Source: Pseudomonadota bacterium
Lineage (GTDB): Bacteria > Pseudomonadota > Alphaproteobacteria > Caulobacterales > Caulobacteraceae
NCBI GenBank assembly: GCA_023434265.1
Contig: JAEYTA010000096.1
Span: 1-5,157 of the forward strand
Direction of reading: 5' to 3'
DNA length: 5,157 nucleotides
The notes under the pieces are model-generated. The model was not told where the DNA came from. It worked only from the letters and a program-made list of their open reading frames with translations, and made no database searches. Both the position numbers and the translations under genes were made by a program. Shown in pieces: positions 1 to 5,157 of this stretch. Within the stretch, counting starts at the first letter, position 1, and the number at the start of each line of letters is the position of its first letter.

Positions 1-1653
1 GACGAGACGCCGCCGTGGGACGAACCCGCCCCCGCCCCGCGTCCGGCCCGGACCGCGCCCGAGCCCCGGGTGGCCGCGGTCAAGGCGCCGAAGGCCTCGC
101 GGCGCGAGGTCGACGACGCCCAGGCCGCCTTCGACTTCGCACGCCCCGAAGGCGACTTCGACCTGCCGCCGCTGGGCATGCTGTCGAAGCCGGCCAAGCG
201 CACCGGCGCCGTCGACGAGGAGGCGCTGAAGCAGAACGCGCGCATGCTGGAAGGCGTGCTCCAGGAGTTCGGCGTGCGCGGGGTCATCGACCAGATCCGG
301 CCCGGTCCGGTGGTCACCCTCTATGAACTGGTCCCCGCGCCGGGCGTGAAGCACGGCCGCGTCGTCGCGCTCAGCGACGACATCGCCCGCTCGATGTCGG
401 CCCGCGCCTGCCGCATCAGCGTGGTCCAGGGCCGCAACGCCATCGGCATCGAATTGCCCAACGCCAAGCGCGAGACCGTCTACCTGCGCGACCTGCTGGC
501 CTCGACCGAATACGACAAGCCCTCGCACCTGCTGCCGCTGGCGCTGGGCGAGACCATCGGCGGCGAGCCCTATGTCGCCGACCTGGCGCGCATGCCCCAC
601 CTGCTGATCGCCGGCACCACCGGCTCCGGCAAGTCGGTCGGGGTCAACGCCATGATCCTGTCGATCCTGTACCGGCTGACGCCCGAACAGTGCCGCTTCA
701 TCATGATCGACCCGAAGATGCTGGAGCTCAGCGTCTACGACGGCATCCCGCACCTGCTGGCCCCGGTGGTCACCGATCCCAAGAAGGCGGTGGTGGCGCT
801 GAAGTGGACGGTGCGGGAGATGGAGGACCGTTACCGGCGGATGTCCAAGCTCGGGGTGCGCAACATCGCCAGCTACAACGACCGCGCCCGCGAGGCCCAG
901 GCCAAGGGCGAGCATTTCGAACGCACGGTCCAGACCGGCTTCGACGAGCAGGGCCGCCCGGTCTACGAATCCGAGAAGATCCGTCCCGAACCCATGCCCT
1001 ATCTGGTCGTGGTCATGGACGAGATGGCCGACCTGATGCTGGTCGCCGGCAAGGACGTGGAGGGCGCGGTGCAGCGGCTGGCGCAGATGGCCCGCGCCGC
1101 CGGCATCCACCTGATCATGGCCACCCAGCGTCCGTCGGTGGACGTCATCACCGGCACCATCAAGGCCAACTTCCCGACCCGGATCAGCTTCCAGGTCACC
1201 TCCAAGATCGACAGCCGCACCATCCTGGGAGAACAGGGCGGCGAGCAGCTGCTGGGCCAGGGCGACATGCTCTACATGGCCGGCGGCGGCCGCATCACCC
1301 GCCTGCACGGCCCCTTCGTCGACGACAAGGAGGTGGAGGCCGTCTGCAACCACCTGAAGGCCCAGGCCGAGCCGGACTACCTCGACCTGATCACCGACGA
1401 TCCGGACGGCGACGGCGACAACGCCTTCGGCGACGAGGGCGGCGGCGGTTCGGGCGACGACCTCTACGACCGCGCCGTGGCGGTGGTCACCCGCGACCGC
1501 AAGGCCTCGACCAGCTACGTCCAGCGCCGCCTGCAGATCGGCTACAACCGCGCCGCCTCCCTGATCGAGCGGATGGAGCAGGAGGGGGTGGTCAGCCCCG
1601 CCAACCACGCCGGCAAGCGCGACGTGCTGGCCGGCCCGCCGCCGATGGTCTGA
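1..1653 (+). CDS. ftsK: DNA translocase FtsK, C-terminal part (5' end outside window)
   Basis: FtsK is a septum-associated hexameric ATPase that pumps chromosomal DNA during division and activates XerCD at dif to resolve dimers. The reading frame is open from base 1, so the start and the N-terminal membrane segments lie upstream; the GTG at 70 is internal. Counting residues from base 1, a Pro/Ala-rich linker occupies about 1-40 and the motor begins near LPPLGML (55-61). Walker A is GTTGSGKS (205-212), followed by IDPK (236-239), Walker B LVVVMDE (335-341), ATQRPS (374-379) and DSRTILG (about 404-410). An acidic, glycine-rich spacer (about 466-487) leads to the C-terminal gamma winged helix (about 487-550), with RKAS, QRR and IGYNRAA as in KOPS-reading FtsK. 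All motor motifs are intact. lolA follows 177 bp downstream on the same strand, as in E. coli. Identification is secure; only the length is unknown. Confidence 0.97.
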   Translation, partial: DETPPWDEPAPAPRPARTAPEPRVAAVKAPKASRREVDDAQAAFDFARPEGDFDLPPLGMLSKPAKRTGAVDEEALKQNARMLEGVLQEFGVRGVIDQIRPGPVVTLYELVPAPGVKHGRVVALSDDIARSMSARACRISVVQGRNAIGIELPNAKRETVYLRDLLASTEYDKPSHLLPLALGETIGGEPYVADLARMPHLLIAGTTGSGKSVGVNAMILSILYRLTPEQCRFIMIDPKMLELSVYDGIPHLLAPVVTDPKKAVVALKWTVREMEDRYRRMSKLGVRNIASYNDRAREAQAKGEHFERTVQTGFDEQGRPVYESEKIRPEPMPYLVVVMDEMADLMLVAGKDVEGAVQRLAQMARAAGIHLIMATQRPSVDVITGTIKANFPTRISFQVTSKIDSRTILGEQGGEQLLGQGDMLYMAGGGRITRLHGPFVDDKEVEAVCNHLKAQAEPDYLDLITDDPDGDGDNAFGDEGGGGSGDDLYDRAVAVVTRDRKASTSYVQRRLQIGYNRAASLIERMEQEGVVSPANHAGKRDVLAGPPPMV

Positions 1654-1690
1654 GGCCCCTCAGGCAACGGACCGGCTGCGACAGCGTTCG

Positions 1691-1714
1691 TCAGGGCCGC
1701 CGTCGGCCGCCTGA
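1691..1714 (+). other. GC-rich hairpin downstream of ftsK
   Basis: An imperfect inverted repeat begins 38 bp after the ftsK stop. TCAGG (1691-1695) pairs with CCTGA (1710-1714), and GCCG (1696-1699) pairs with CGGC (1704-1707) around a CCGT loop, with a two-base bulge. No T-run follows, so it is not a canonical intrinsic terminator. It could weaken read-through or protect the ftsK 3' end, or it could be chance in GC-rich DNA. The rest of the 1654-1830 gap shows no convincing -35/-10 pair. Confidence 0.25.
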
Positions 1715-1817
1715 ACCTGAACGGGGCTTCATCGCGGCGCCGGATTATGGTCAGGCTGGCGACATCGCCTCGCCAGACCGCTTCGGCATGACGGACCGAT
1801 CGACAACCATCCCGAAC

Positions 1818-1823
1818 GGGAGA
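1818..1823 (+). promoter_or_regulatory. Ribosome binding site of lolA
   Basis: GGGAGA lies seven bases before the ATG at 1831, a normal Shine-Dalgarno position. It supports this ATG as the start, as does the signal peptide that begins right after it. Confidence 0.65.
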
Positions 1824-1830
1824 GAAGCCC

Positions 1831-2463
1831 ATGACCGTCTCGCGCCGCGCCTTCGCCCTCGGCTCCGCCGCCCTCGCGGCCGTCGCCGCCCTGCCCGCGC
1901 ACGCCCAGGCCAACCTCTCGGCCGAGGACCGCGCCGTTCTGCAGCGGGCCCAGAGCTATCTGCAGAACCTGACCTCGGCCCAGGGCACCTTCGTCGAGAC
2001 CTCGGGCGCCCAGCGCCGCGAGGGCCGCTTCTGGCTGCAGCGGCCCGGCAAGATGCGCTTCGAATACACCAACCCCGAAGGGCTGCTGGTGGTGTCGAAC
2101 GGATCCAATGTGATGCGCTACGACCCGCGCCTCGACGTGTTCCGGCAGGTGCCGCTGAGCCAGACGCCGCTGTCGACCTTCCTCGCCCGCAACGTCCGCC
2201 TCGACCAGGGCGTGCGCATCGACCGCGTCACCCGCATGCAGTCGGGCGCCTTCGCCATCGTCGCTCGCGACTCGCGCCGTCCCAACGACGGCCAGGTGAT
2301 CCTGTCCTTCGCCGGCGACCCGCTGCGCCTGCACGAATGGACCATCGTCGACGCTCAAGGGGCCCGCACCCGCACCCAGCTGACCTCGCTGCGCCCGGCC
2401 TCGGGCCTGTCGGCCAGCCTGTTCCAGCTGCGCGACCCGACTCGCCGCCCCCGTCGCAACTGA
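1831..2463 (+). CDS. lolA: Outer-membrane lipoprotein carrier protein LolA
   Basis: LolA is the periplasmic chaperone that takes lipoproteins from the LolCDE ABC transporter and hands them to the outer membrane. The 210-residue product has an N-terminal signal peptide: SRRAF at 4-8, an Ala/Leu core, and a likely signal peptidase I cut after AHA (23-25). The mature part fits the family: QGTFVET (51-57), then FWLQRPGKMRFEY (67-79), whose W68, R71 and P72 match the conserved strand containing the functional arginine of E. coli LolA. LVVSNG (86-91), YDP (97-99) and TPLSTFL follow. The C-terminus is arginine-rich and ends soon after the last predicted strand. Length is normal for the family. The position after ftsK is the classical neighbourhood. 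The signal peptide resembles a twin-arginine signal, which is unusual for LolA. Confidence 0.93.
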   Translation: MTVSRRAFALGSAALAAVAALPAHAQANLSAEDRAVLQRAQSYLQNLTSAQGTFVETSGAQRREGRFWLQRPGKMRFEYTNPEGLLVVSNGSNVMRYDPRLDVFRQVPLSQTPLSTFLARNVRLDQGVRIDRVTRMQSGAFAIVARDSRRPNDGQVILSFAGDPLRLHEWTIVDAQGARTRTQLTSLRPASGLSASLFQLRDPTRRPRRN

Positions 2464-2590
2464 GCCGTCGCCGCCGCCGGTTTGACTTTTTCTGTCGAGC
2501 GTGGCACTTTCGCCACAGATCGGCGGGAGCCGGTCGGACCCGCTACGGATTTCATCCCCTTCCCGGCGGCGAGAGAGACGAACCTTTCCA
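2464..2590 (+). other. Structured lolA 3' untranslated region, possible sRNA source
   Basis: This 127-bp stretch between the lolA stop and the terminator has no convincing gene. It begins with a T-rich segment containing TTGACT (2482-2487), a -35-like hexamer without a good -10 at 16-18 bp. Two hairpins can form: GTGGC/GCCAC (2501-2505 with 2512-2516) and GCGGG/CCCGC (2523-2527 with 2539-2543, with inner CC/GG pairs). An apparently unpaired pyrimidine-rich segment, ATTTCATCCCCTTCCC (2549-2564), comes next. The arrangement resembles bacterial small RNAs or 3'UTR-derived RNAs, but a long untranslated tail explains it equally well. Confidence 0.35.
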
Positions 2591-2620
2591 GCGCCCGGTC
2601 CCCGCACCGGGCGCTTTTTT
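2591..2620 (+). terminator. Strong intrinsic (Rho-independent) terminator
   Basis: GCGCCCGGT (2591-2599) pairs perfectly with ACCGGGCGC (2606-2614), giving a 9-bp GC-rich stem with a 6-nt CCCCGC loop. Six T residues (2615-2620) follow directly. This is a textbook terminator for plus-strand transcription. It closes the ftsK/lolA unit, 127 bp after the lolA stop, and separates it from xthA. The minus strand lacks a matching T-run after the stem, so it should act in one direction. Confidence 0.92.
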
Positions 2621-2688
2621 GCGCGGGAATCCGGACGCCATCGTGATCGGTTGGACGCTGCCTGAGCGCGTGCTCGCGCGAAGCGCCG

Positions 2689-2730
2689 GAGCGCGCCGGG
2701 TCGAAAAGGCGGAGCCTTTTGGACGCGCTC
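2689..2730. repeat. Large imperfect inverted repeat upstream of xthA
   Basis: The outer arms GAGCGCG (2689-2695) and CGCGCTC (2724-2730) enclose an asymmetric internal loop of 8 and 3 bases. Inside is a perfect inner hairpin, AAAAGGC (2704-2710) with GCCTTTT (2714-2720), around a GGA loop. The structure ends 16 bases before the xthA ATG. A second copy of GAGCGCG at 2664-2670 could compete for the same 3' arm. The A-tract/T-tract inner stem reads similarly on both strands. It could be a mRNA leader structure, a weak bidirectional terminator or a REP-like dispersed element; one window cannot decide. Confidence 0.55.
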
Positions 2731-2734
2731 CCAC

Positions 2735-2740
2735 TAAGAA
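2735..2740 (+). promoter_or_regulatory. Weak ribosome binding site of xthA
   Basis: TAAGAA, six bases before the ATG at 2747, is the only purine-rich match at proper spacing. It is a poor Shine-Dalgarno sequence. The start is therefore supported mainly by protein homology: MLRIATWNINS aligns with the N-terminus of ExoIII. Confidence 0.35.
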
Positions 2741-2746
2741 ACCCGC

Positions 2747-3541
2747 ATGCTTCGCATCGCCACCTGGAACATCAACTCCGTCCGCCTGCGCGTCGACCAG
2801 GTCGCGCGCTTCGTCGCCGAGGCCGCGCCCGACGTGCTGTGCCTGCAGGAGATCAAGTGCACCACGGACCAGTTTCCGCGCGCCGAGTTCGAGGCCATGG
2901 GCCTGCCGCATCTGCGCGTCGGCGGCCAGAAGGGCTGGCACGGCGTGGCCATCGCCAGCCGGCGGCCGCTGGATGACGGACCGCATCTCGACGTCTGCCG
3001 CGAGGGCCACGCCCGTTGCGTCTCGGCCACCGTCGACGGGGTCGAGATCCAGAATTTCTACATCCCGGCCGGCGGCGACACGCCTGACCGCAAGCTCAAT
3101 CCGAAATTCGACCACAAGCTGGACTTCTACGAGCGGCTGACCGCCGAGATGGCGGTCCGCGACCGGCAGCGGCCGCTGGTTCTGGCTGGCGACTTCAACA
3201 TCGCGCCGGGCGAGAACGACGTCTGGAACCACCGCTACATGTCGAAGATCGTCAGCCACACGCCGCTGGAGGTGGAGACCCTGCGGCAGCTCCAGGACGC
3301 CGGCGGCTTCGCCGACGTCGTCCGCGACCAGATCCCCGAGCCGGTCAAGCTGGCCAGCTGGTGGAGCTATCGCGCCGCCGACTTCCGCAAGTCCAACCGC
3401 GGCCTGCGGCTGGACCACCTGTGGACCTCGCCCGGCCTGACGCCGGCGGTGGTCAGGGGCTCGGCGCGCATCCACGACGATGTGCGCGCCTGGGAGCGGC
3501 CCTCGGACCACGCTCCGGTGACCATGGATCTCGACGTCTAG
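2747..3541 (+). CDS. xthA: Exodeoxyribonuclease III (AP endonuclease)
   Basis: This is a 264-residue member of the endonuclease/exonuclease/phosphatase superfamily. ExoIII nicks DNA 5' to abasic sites, removes blocked 3' ends and degrades duplex DNA 3' to 5' in base-excision repair, using a divalent metal in the cytoplasm. The catalytic set is complete: N8 in WNINS, E35 in LQEIK, Y105 in FYIPAGG, D149 and N151 in GDFNIAP, D223 in LDH, and D254/H255 in SDHAPV. These correspond to N7, E34, Y109, D151, N153, D229, D258 and H259 of the E. coli enzyme. CTTDQFP (38-44) and AWERPSDH near the C-terminus are typical of bacterial XthA. The length is near the family norm of about 265-270. The gene lies after a strong terminator, so it needs its own promoter, which I could not identify. 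Its TAG overlaps the stop of the convergent permease gene. Confidence 0.95.
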   Translation: MLRIATWNINSVRLRVDQVARFVAEAAPDVLCLQEIKCTTDQFPRAEFEAMGLPHLRVGGQKGWHGVAIASRRPLDDGPHLDVCREGHARCVSATVDGVEIQNFYIPAGGDTPDRKLNPKFDHKLDFYERLTAEMAVRDRQRPLVLAGDFNIAPGENDVWNHRYMSKIVSHTPLEVETLRQLQDAGGFADVVRDQIPEPVKLASWWSYRAADFRKSNRGLRLDHLWTSPGLTPAVVRGSARIHDDVRAWERPSDHAPVTMDLDV

Positions 3542-4938
3542 AACGGGAAGAAGATCGGGATCGCCACCATGGCCGCCGCCCAGGTGACGAGGTTCAGCGG
3601 CACGCCGACGCGGACGAAGTCGAGGTAGCTGTAGCCGGCCATGTTGTAGACGAGGACATTGGTCTGGTAGCCGAACGGCGTGGCGAAGGCGGCCGAGGCG
3701 GCCATCATCACCGCCACGAGGAAGGGACGCGGGTCGACCCCGAGGCTCTCCGCCAGGGCCACGGCGATCGGCGTGATCAGCACCGCCACCGTGGCGTTCG
3801 ACAGCAGCTCGGTCGCGAACAGGGTCACCCCGTAAAGGATGATGAGCGCCGCCAGGGGTCCCATCGGCCGGATCACGTCGATCAGGCGGTCGGCGCCGAT
3901 CTGGGCCAGGCCGGTGACCTCGATGGCGATGCCGATCACCACCATGCCGGCGATGAGCAGCAGGATGTCGGGGCGCAGGCCGGCGTAGGCCTGGTCGGCG
4001 GTGAGGATGCGCAGCAGGATCAGCGCCACCGCGCCGGCGAAGGCCGAGGCGGCGATCGGCGCCAGGCCCAGTCCCGCCGCCGCCACCACCACGATGAAGA
4101 TGGCCAGGGCGGTCAGGGCGGGGCGCAGCTGGAACGGCCGGTCGGCGGCGGTGAACAGCTCCACGTCGCCGAGGTGGGCGTCGCCCGAGCCGTCCTCGTT
4201 GGAGCGCGCCTCCCCCAGCCGGGGCAGGCGGAAGGACATCAGCGACAGCCGACGGCGCCCGCGCGCGGCCAGCGCCGCCTCCGCCTCGGCCCGGCGCCGG
4301 GCGATCTCGGCCTCGTCGGCGGCGACGCTGCGACCCAGCTGGCGGGCGCCGACGAAGTACAGCCACACGCCGCCGGTGGCGGCGATGACCAGGCCCACCG
4401 GCGTGATCTCGAACAGGCCGAAGACGGGCTGGCCGGCGTTGCGGGCCATGTCGTTGACCAGCAGGTTGGTCGAGGTGCCGATCAGGGTGAGCAGGCCCCC
4501 CATCACCGTCACGTGGCTGAGCGGCATCAGGAAACGCTTCGGCGACAGGCCCAGCGACTTCGCCACGTCGCGCACCACCGGCGCCGCCAGCACCACCACC
4601 GGCGTGTTGTTGAGGAAGCCGCCCACCGAGCCGCACAGGCCGATGACGATCCACAGGCCCCGCGCGCCGAGCTTGCCGCACATCCGCGTCGCCTGACGGA
4701 TCATCAACCCCAGCAGGCCGGTCAACTCGATGGCGTAGGCGATCACGAACAGGCCCGCCAGGGCGATGATGGCCGGGCTGGCGAAGGCCGCCTGCACCTC
4801 GACCGGACGGACCACGCCCAGCAGCAGCAGGGCCGCCGCGCCGCACAGGGCGACCACGTCCGCCCGCGCCCGGCCGTGGATCAGCACGCCGACGACGACG
4901 ACGAGCACGACCAGCGCGGCGATCTGATCGAAGGTCAT
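3538..4938 (-). CDS. SLC13/ArsB-type anion permease (ion transporter superfamily)
   Basis: The 466-residue product is very hydrophobic and sits in the inner membrane. Two related halves are visible. The first has AIELTGL (69-75), FLNNTP (108-113) and GTSTNLLV (154-161). The second has AIEVTGL (338-344), LLSNATVAVLITP (378-390) and PFGYQTNVLVY (421-431). Such paired SN(T)-type motifs in re-entrant hairpins form the substrate and sodium sites in the DASS/SLC13 family. I count roughly six or seven membrane segments before residue 198 and a similar number after 273. Between them is a charged, partly coiled-coil-prone loop (about 198-273, AADEAEIARRRAEAEAALAA at 206-225). Some bacterial SLC13 permeases carry TrkA_C (RCK_C) domains at this point; here the loop seems too short for one. 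The substrate (dicarboxylate, sulfate or another oxyanion) cannot be told. The ATG start is supported by GGAGG upstream and by no earlier in-frame start. Confidence 0.85.
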   Translation of the reverse strand: MTFDQIAALVVLVVVVGVLIHGRARADVVALCGAAALLLLGVVRPVEVQAAFASPAIIALAGLFVIAYAIELTGLLGLMIRQATRMCGKLGARGLWIVIGLCGSVGGFLNNTPVVVLAAPVVRDVAKSLGLSPKRFLMPLSHVTVMGGLLTLIGTSTNLLVNDMARNAGQPVFGLFEITPVGLVIAATGGVWLYFVGARQLGRSVAADEAEIARRRAEAEAALAARGRRRLSLMSFRLPRLGEARSNEDGSGDAHLGDVELFTAADRPFQLRPALTALAIFIVVVAAAGLGLAPIAASAFAGAVALILLRILTADQAYAGLRPDILLLIAGMVVIGIAIEVTGLAQIGADRLIDVIRPMGPLAALIILYGVTLFATELLSNATVAVLITPIAVALAESLGVDPRPFLVAVMMAASAAFATPFGYQTNVLVYNMAGYSYLDFVRVGVPLNLVTWAAAMVAIPIFFPF

Positions 4939-4951
4939 CGGCCGTGCAGAG

Positions 4952-4956
4952 CCTCC
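4952..4956 (-). promoter_or_regulatory. Ribosome binding site of the SLC13-type permease
   Basis: On the minus strand GGAGG lies 13 bases before the ATG at 4938. The core is perfect but the spacing is longer than usual. No other in-frame start codon sits closer, so the annotated ATG remains the best choice. Confidence 0.5.
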
Positions 4957-4974
4957 CCCGCGGCCCGGGTCAAC

Positions 4975-4985
4975 CCTTTTCGACC
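4975..4985 (-). promoter_or_regulatory. GGTCGAAAAGG motif upstream of the permease, shared with the xthA leader
   Basis: Read on the minus strand, GGTCGAAAAGG ends 36 bases before the permease ATG. The identical 11-mer at 2699-2709 on the plus strand ends 37 bases before the xthA ATG, and both copies are preceded by GCGC a few bases earlier. Here the motif is also part of a GGTC-N10-GACC inverted repeat (4968-4985), a possible operator. Shared regulation is a hypothesis; chance is possible. Confidence 0.25.
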
Positions 4986-5012
4986 AGCGCCGTCGCTTCC
5001 AGCGGATCGCGT

Positions 5013-5020
5013 GCTAGGGT
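5013..5020 (+). promoter_or_regulatory. Probable -10 box or SD of the lipoprotein gene
   Basis: GCTAGGGT (5013-5020) lies six bases before the ATG at 5027. In alphaproteobacteria a TAnnnT -10 box this close to a start codon usually means a leaderless mRNA beginning at or near the A of ATG, and GCTA is the start of the Caulobacter housekeeping -10 consensus. No good -35 is visible at 16-18 bp. Alternatively AGGGTGG (5016-5022) could serve as a Shine-Dalgarno with four-base spacing. Confidence 0.45.
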
Positions 5021-5026
5021 GGTTCC

Positions 5027-5157
5027 ATGTCGACGCCGGCCCCCTCTCGCCTCCGGCCGCTCGCCGCCCTGGCGGCCTCGAGCCTGGTCTTCGCCGCCTG
5101 CGACCGCGAGCCCACGCCGCCGCCGGCCGCCCCGGCCGAGCCCGTCCCCGCCTCGCC
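5027..5157 (+). CDS. Predicted lipoprotein, N-terminal fragment (3' end outside window)
   Basis: Only the first 43 codons are present and the frame stays open to the right edge. The sequence starts with Arg residues at 8 and 10, a hydrophobic Ala/Leu stretch (about 11-24) and LVFAAC (20-25), a lipobox-like signal peptidase II site with Cys25 as the acylated residue. Phe at -3 is less common than Leu or Val. A Pro/Ala-rich linker (PTPPPAAPAEPVP, 29-41) follows, as is typical of an unstructured tether before a periplasmic domain. Asp26, directly after the cysteine, would be an inner-membrane retention (Lol-avoidance) signal under the E. coli +2 rule. The functional domain lies outside the window, so no role can be assigned. 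The gene is divergent from the permease, with an 88-bp gap. Confidence 0.7.
   Translation, partial: MSTPAPSRLRPLAALAASSLVFAACDREPTPPPAAPAEPVPAS

Noticed and set aside
70..72. GTG at 70 as the start of a short FtsK-like protein
   Set aside because: The frame is open upstream to base 1, no Shine-Dalgarno precedes the GTG, and the Pro-rich linker before it is normal for an internal FtsK region.
2502..2516. TGGCAC followed by GCCAC, resembling a sigma-54 -24/-12 promoter
   Set aside because: The GC dinucleotide expected at -12 is missing at the required spacing; the sequence is better explained as the hairpin GTGGC/GCCAC.
2557..2564. CCCTTCCC, i.e. GGGAAGGG on the minus strand, an exact match to the E. 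coli FtsK KOPS consensus GGGNAGGG
   Set aside because: In DNA this rich in G+C a match to seven fixed bases is expected by chance in 5 kb on two strands. KOPS function needs genome-wide strand bias, which cannot be judged here.
1729..2607. A 292-codon minus-strand frame opposite lolA
   Set aside because: It is antisense to a solid lolA gene, has no recognisable motif or Shine-Dalgarno, and is explained by codon bias.
2633..2726. GGACGC three times (2633, 2653, 2721), two of them as TTGGACGC
   Set aside because: The copies are short and irregularly spaced. TTGGACGC resembles a -35 element but no matching -10 lies at a suitable distance, so I do not call promoters.
690..3140. An 816-codon open frame on the plus strand crossing ftsK, lolA and xthA
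   Set aside because: It overlaps three well-supported genes in another frame, runs through a strong terminator and encodes low-complexity Arg/Pro/Gly-rich sequence. This is typical of shadow frames in 70% G+C DNA.
2552..4846. A 764-codon open frame on the minus strand opposite xthA and overlapping the permease
   Set aside because: It is a shadow: one part is antisense to xthA and the rest is an out-of-frame reading of the permease. Composition is Arg/Gly/Pro-rich with no family motif.
4968..4973. TTGACC on the minus strand as a -35 box for the permease
   Set aside because: A -10 at normal spacing would fall between the Shine-Dalgarno and the ATG, and no TATAAT- or GCTAnA-like sequence is there.

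Overview
The window is about 70% G+C and densely coding. It looks like chromosomal DNA from an alphaproteobacterium. The FtsK, LolA and XthA sequences, the strong G/C bias at third codon positions and a GCTAGGGT-type box right next to an ATG suggest Caulobacterales (Brevundimonas, Caulobacter or Phenylobacterium-like). That placement is inference from general resemblance, not a database match.

Layout. (1) 1-1653, plus strand: the C-terminal 550 residues of the DNA translocase FtsK, cut by the left edge, with the motor ATPase and the DNA-reading gamma winged helix. (2) 1831-2463, plus strand: lolA, the periplasmic lipoprotein carrier; ftsK-lolA adjacency is also found in E. coli. (3) 2464-2746: a structured 283-bp gap holding a textbook intrinsic terminator (2591-2620) and then a large imperfect inverted repeat just in front of the next gene. 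(4) 2747-3541, plus strand: xthA, exodeoxyribonuclease III, with all expected catalytic residues. (5) 3538-4938, minus strand: a SLC13/ArsB-type (ion transporter superfamily) permease that converges on xthA so tightly that both stop codons share one CTAG. (6) 4939-5026: a short divergent intergenic region. (7) 5027 to the right edge, plus strand: the start of a predicted lipoprotein with a proline/alanine-rich linker.

How the genes relate. ftsK and lolA are envelope/cell-division housekeeping genes and the terminator closes their unit. xthA (base-excision repair) appears to be separate, although I see no convincing promoter for it. The permease and the lipoprotein are divergently transcribed. 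The window contains a carrier for lipoproteins and the start of a predicted lipoprotein, but nothing in the sequence shows a specific link between them.

I do not see a clearly new biological system. The signals most worth checking lie between genes: the hairpin-rich lolA 3' region with its strong terminator, the imperfect palindrome before xthA, and a GGTCGAAAAGG motif at nearly the same distance upstream of the xthA and permease start codons.
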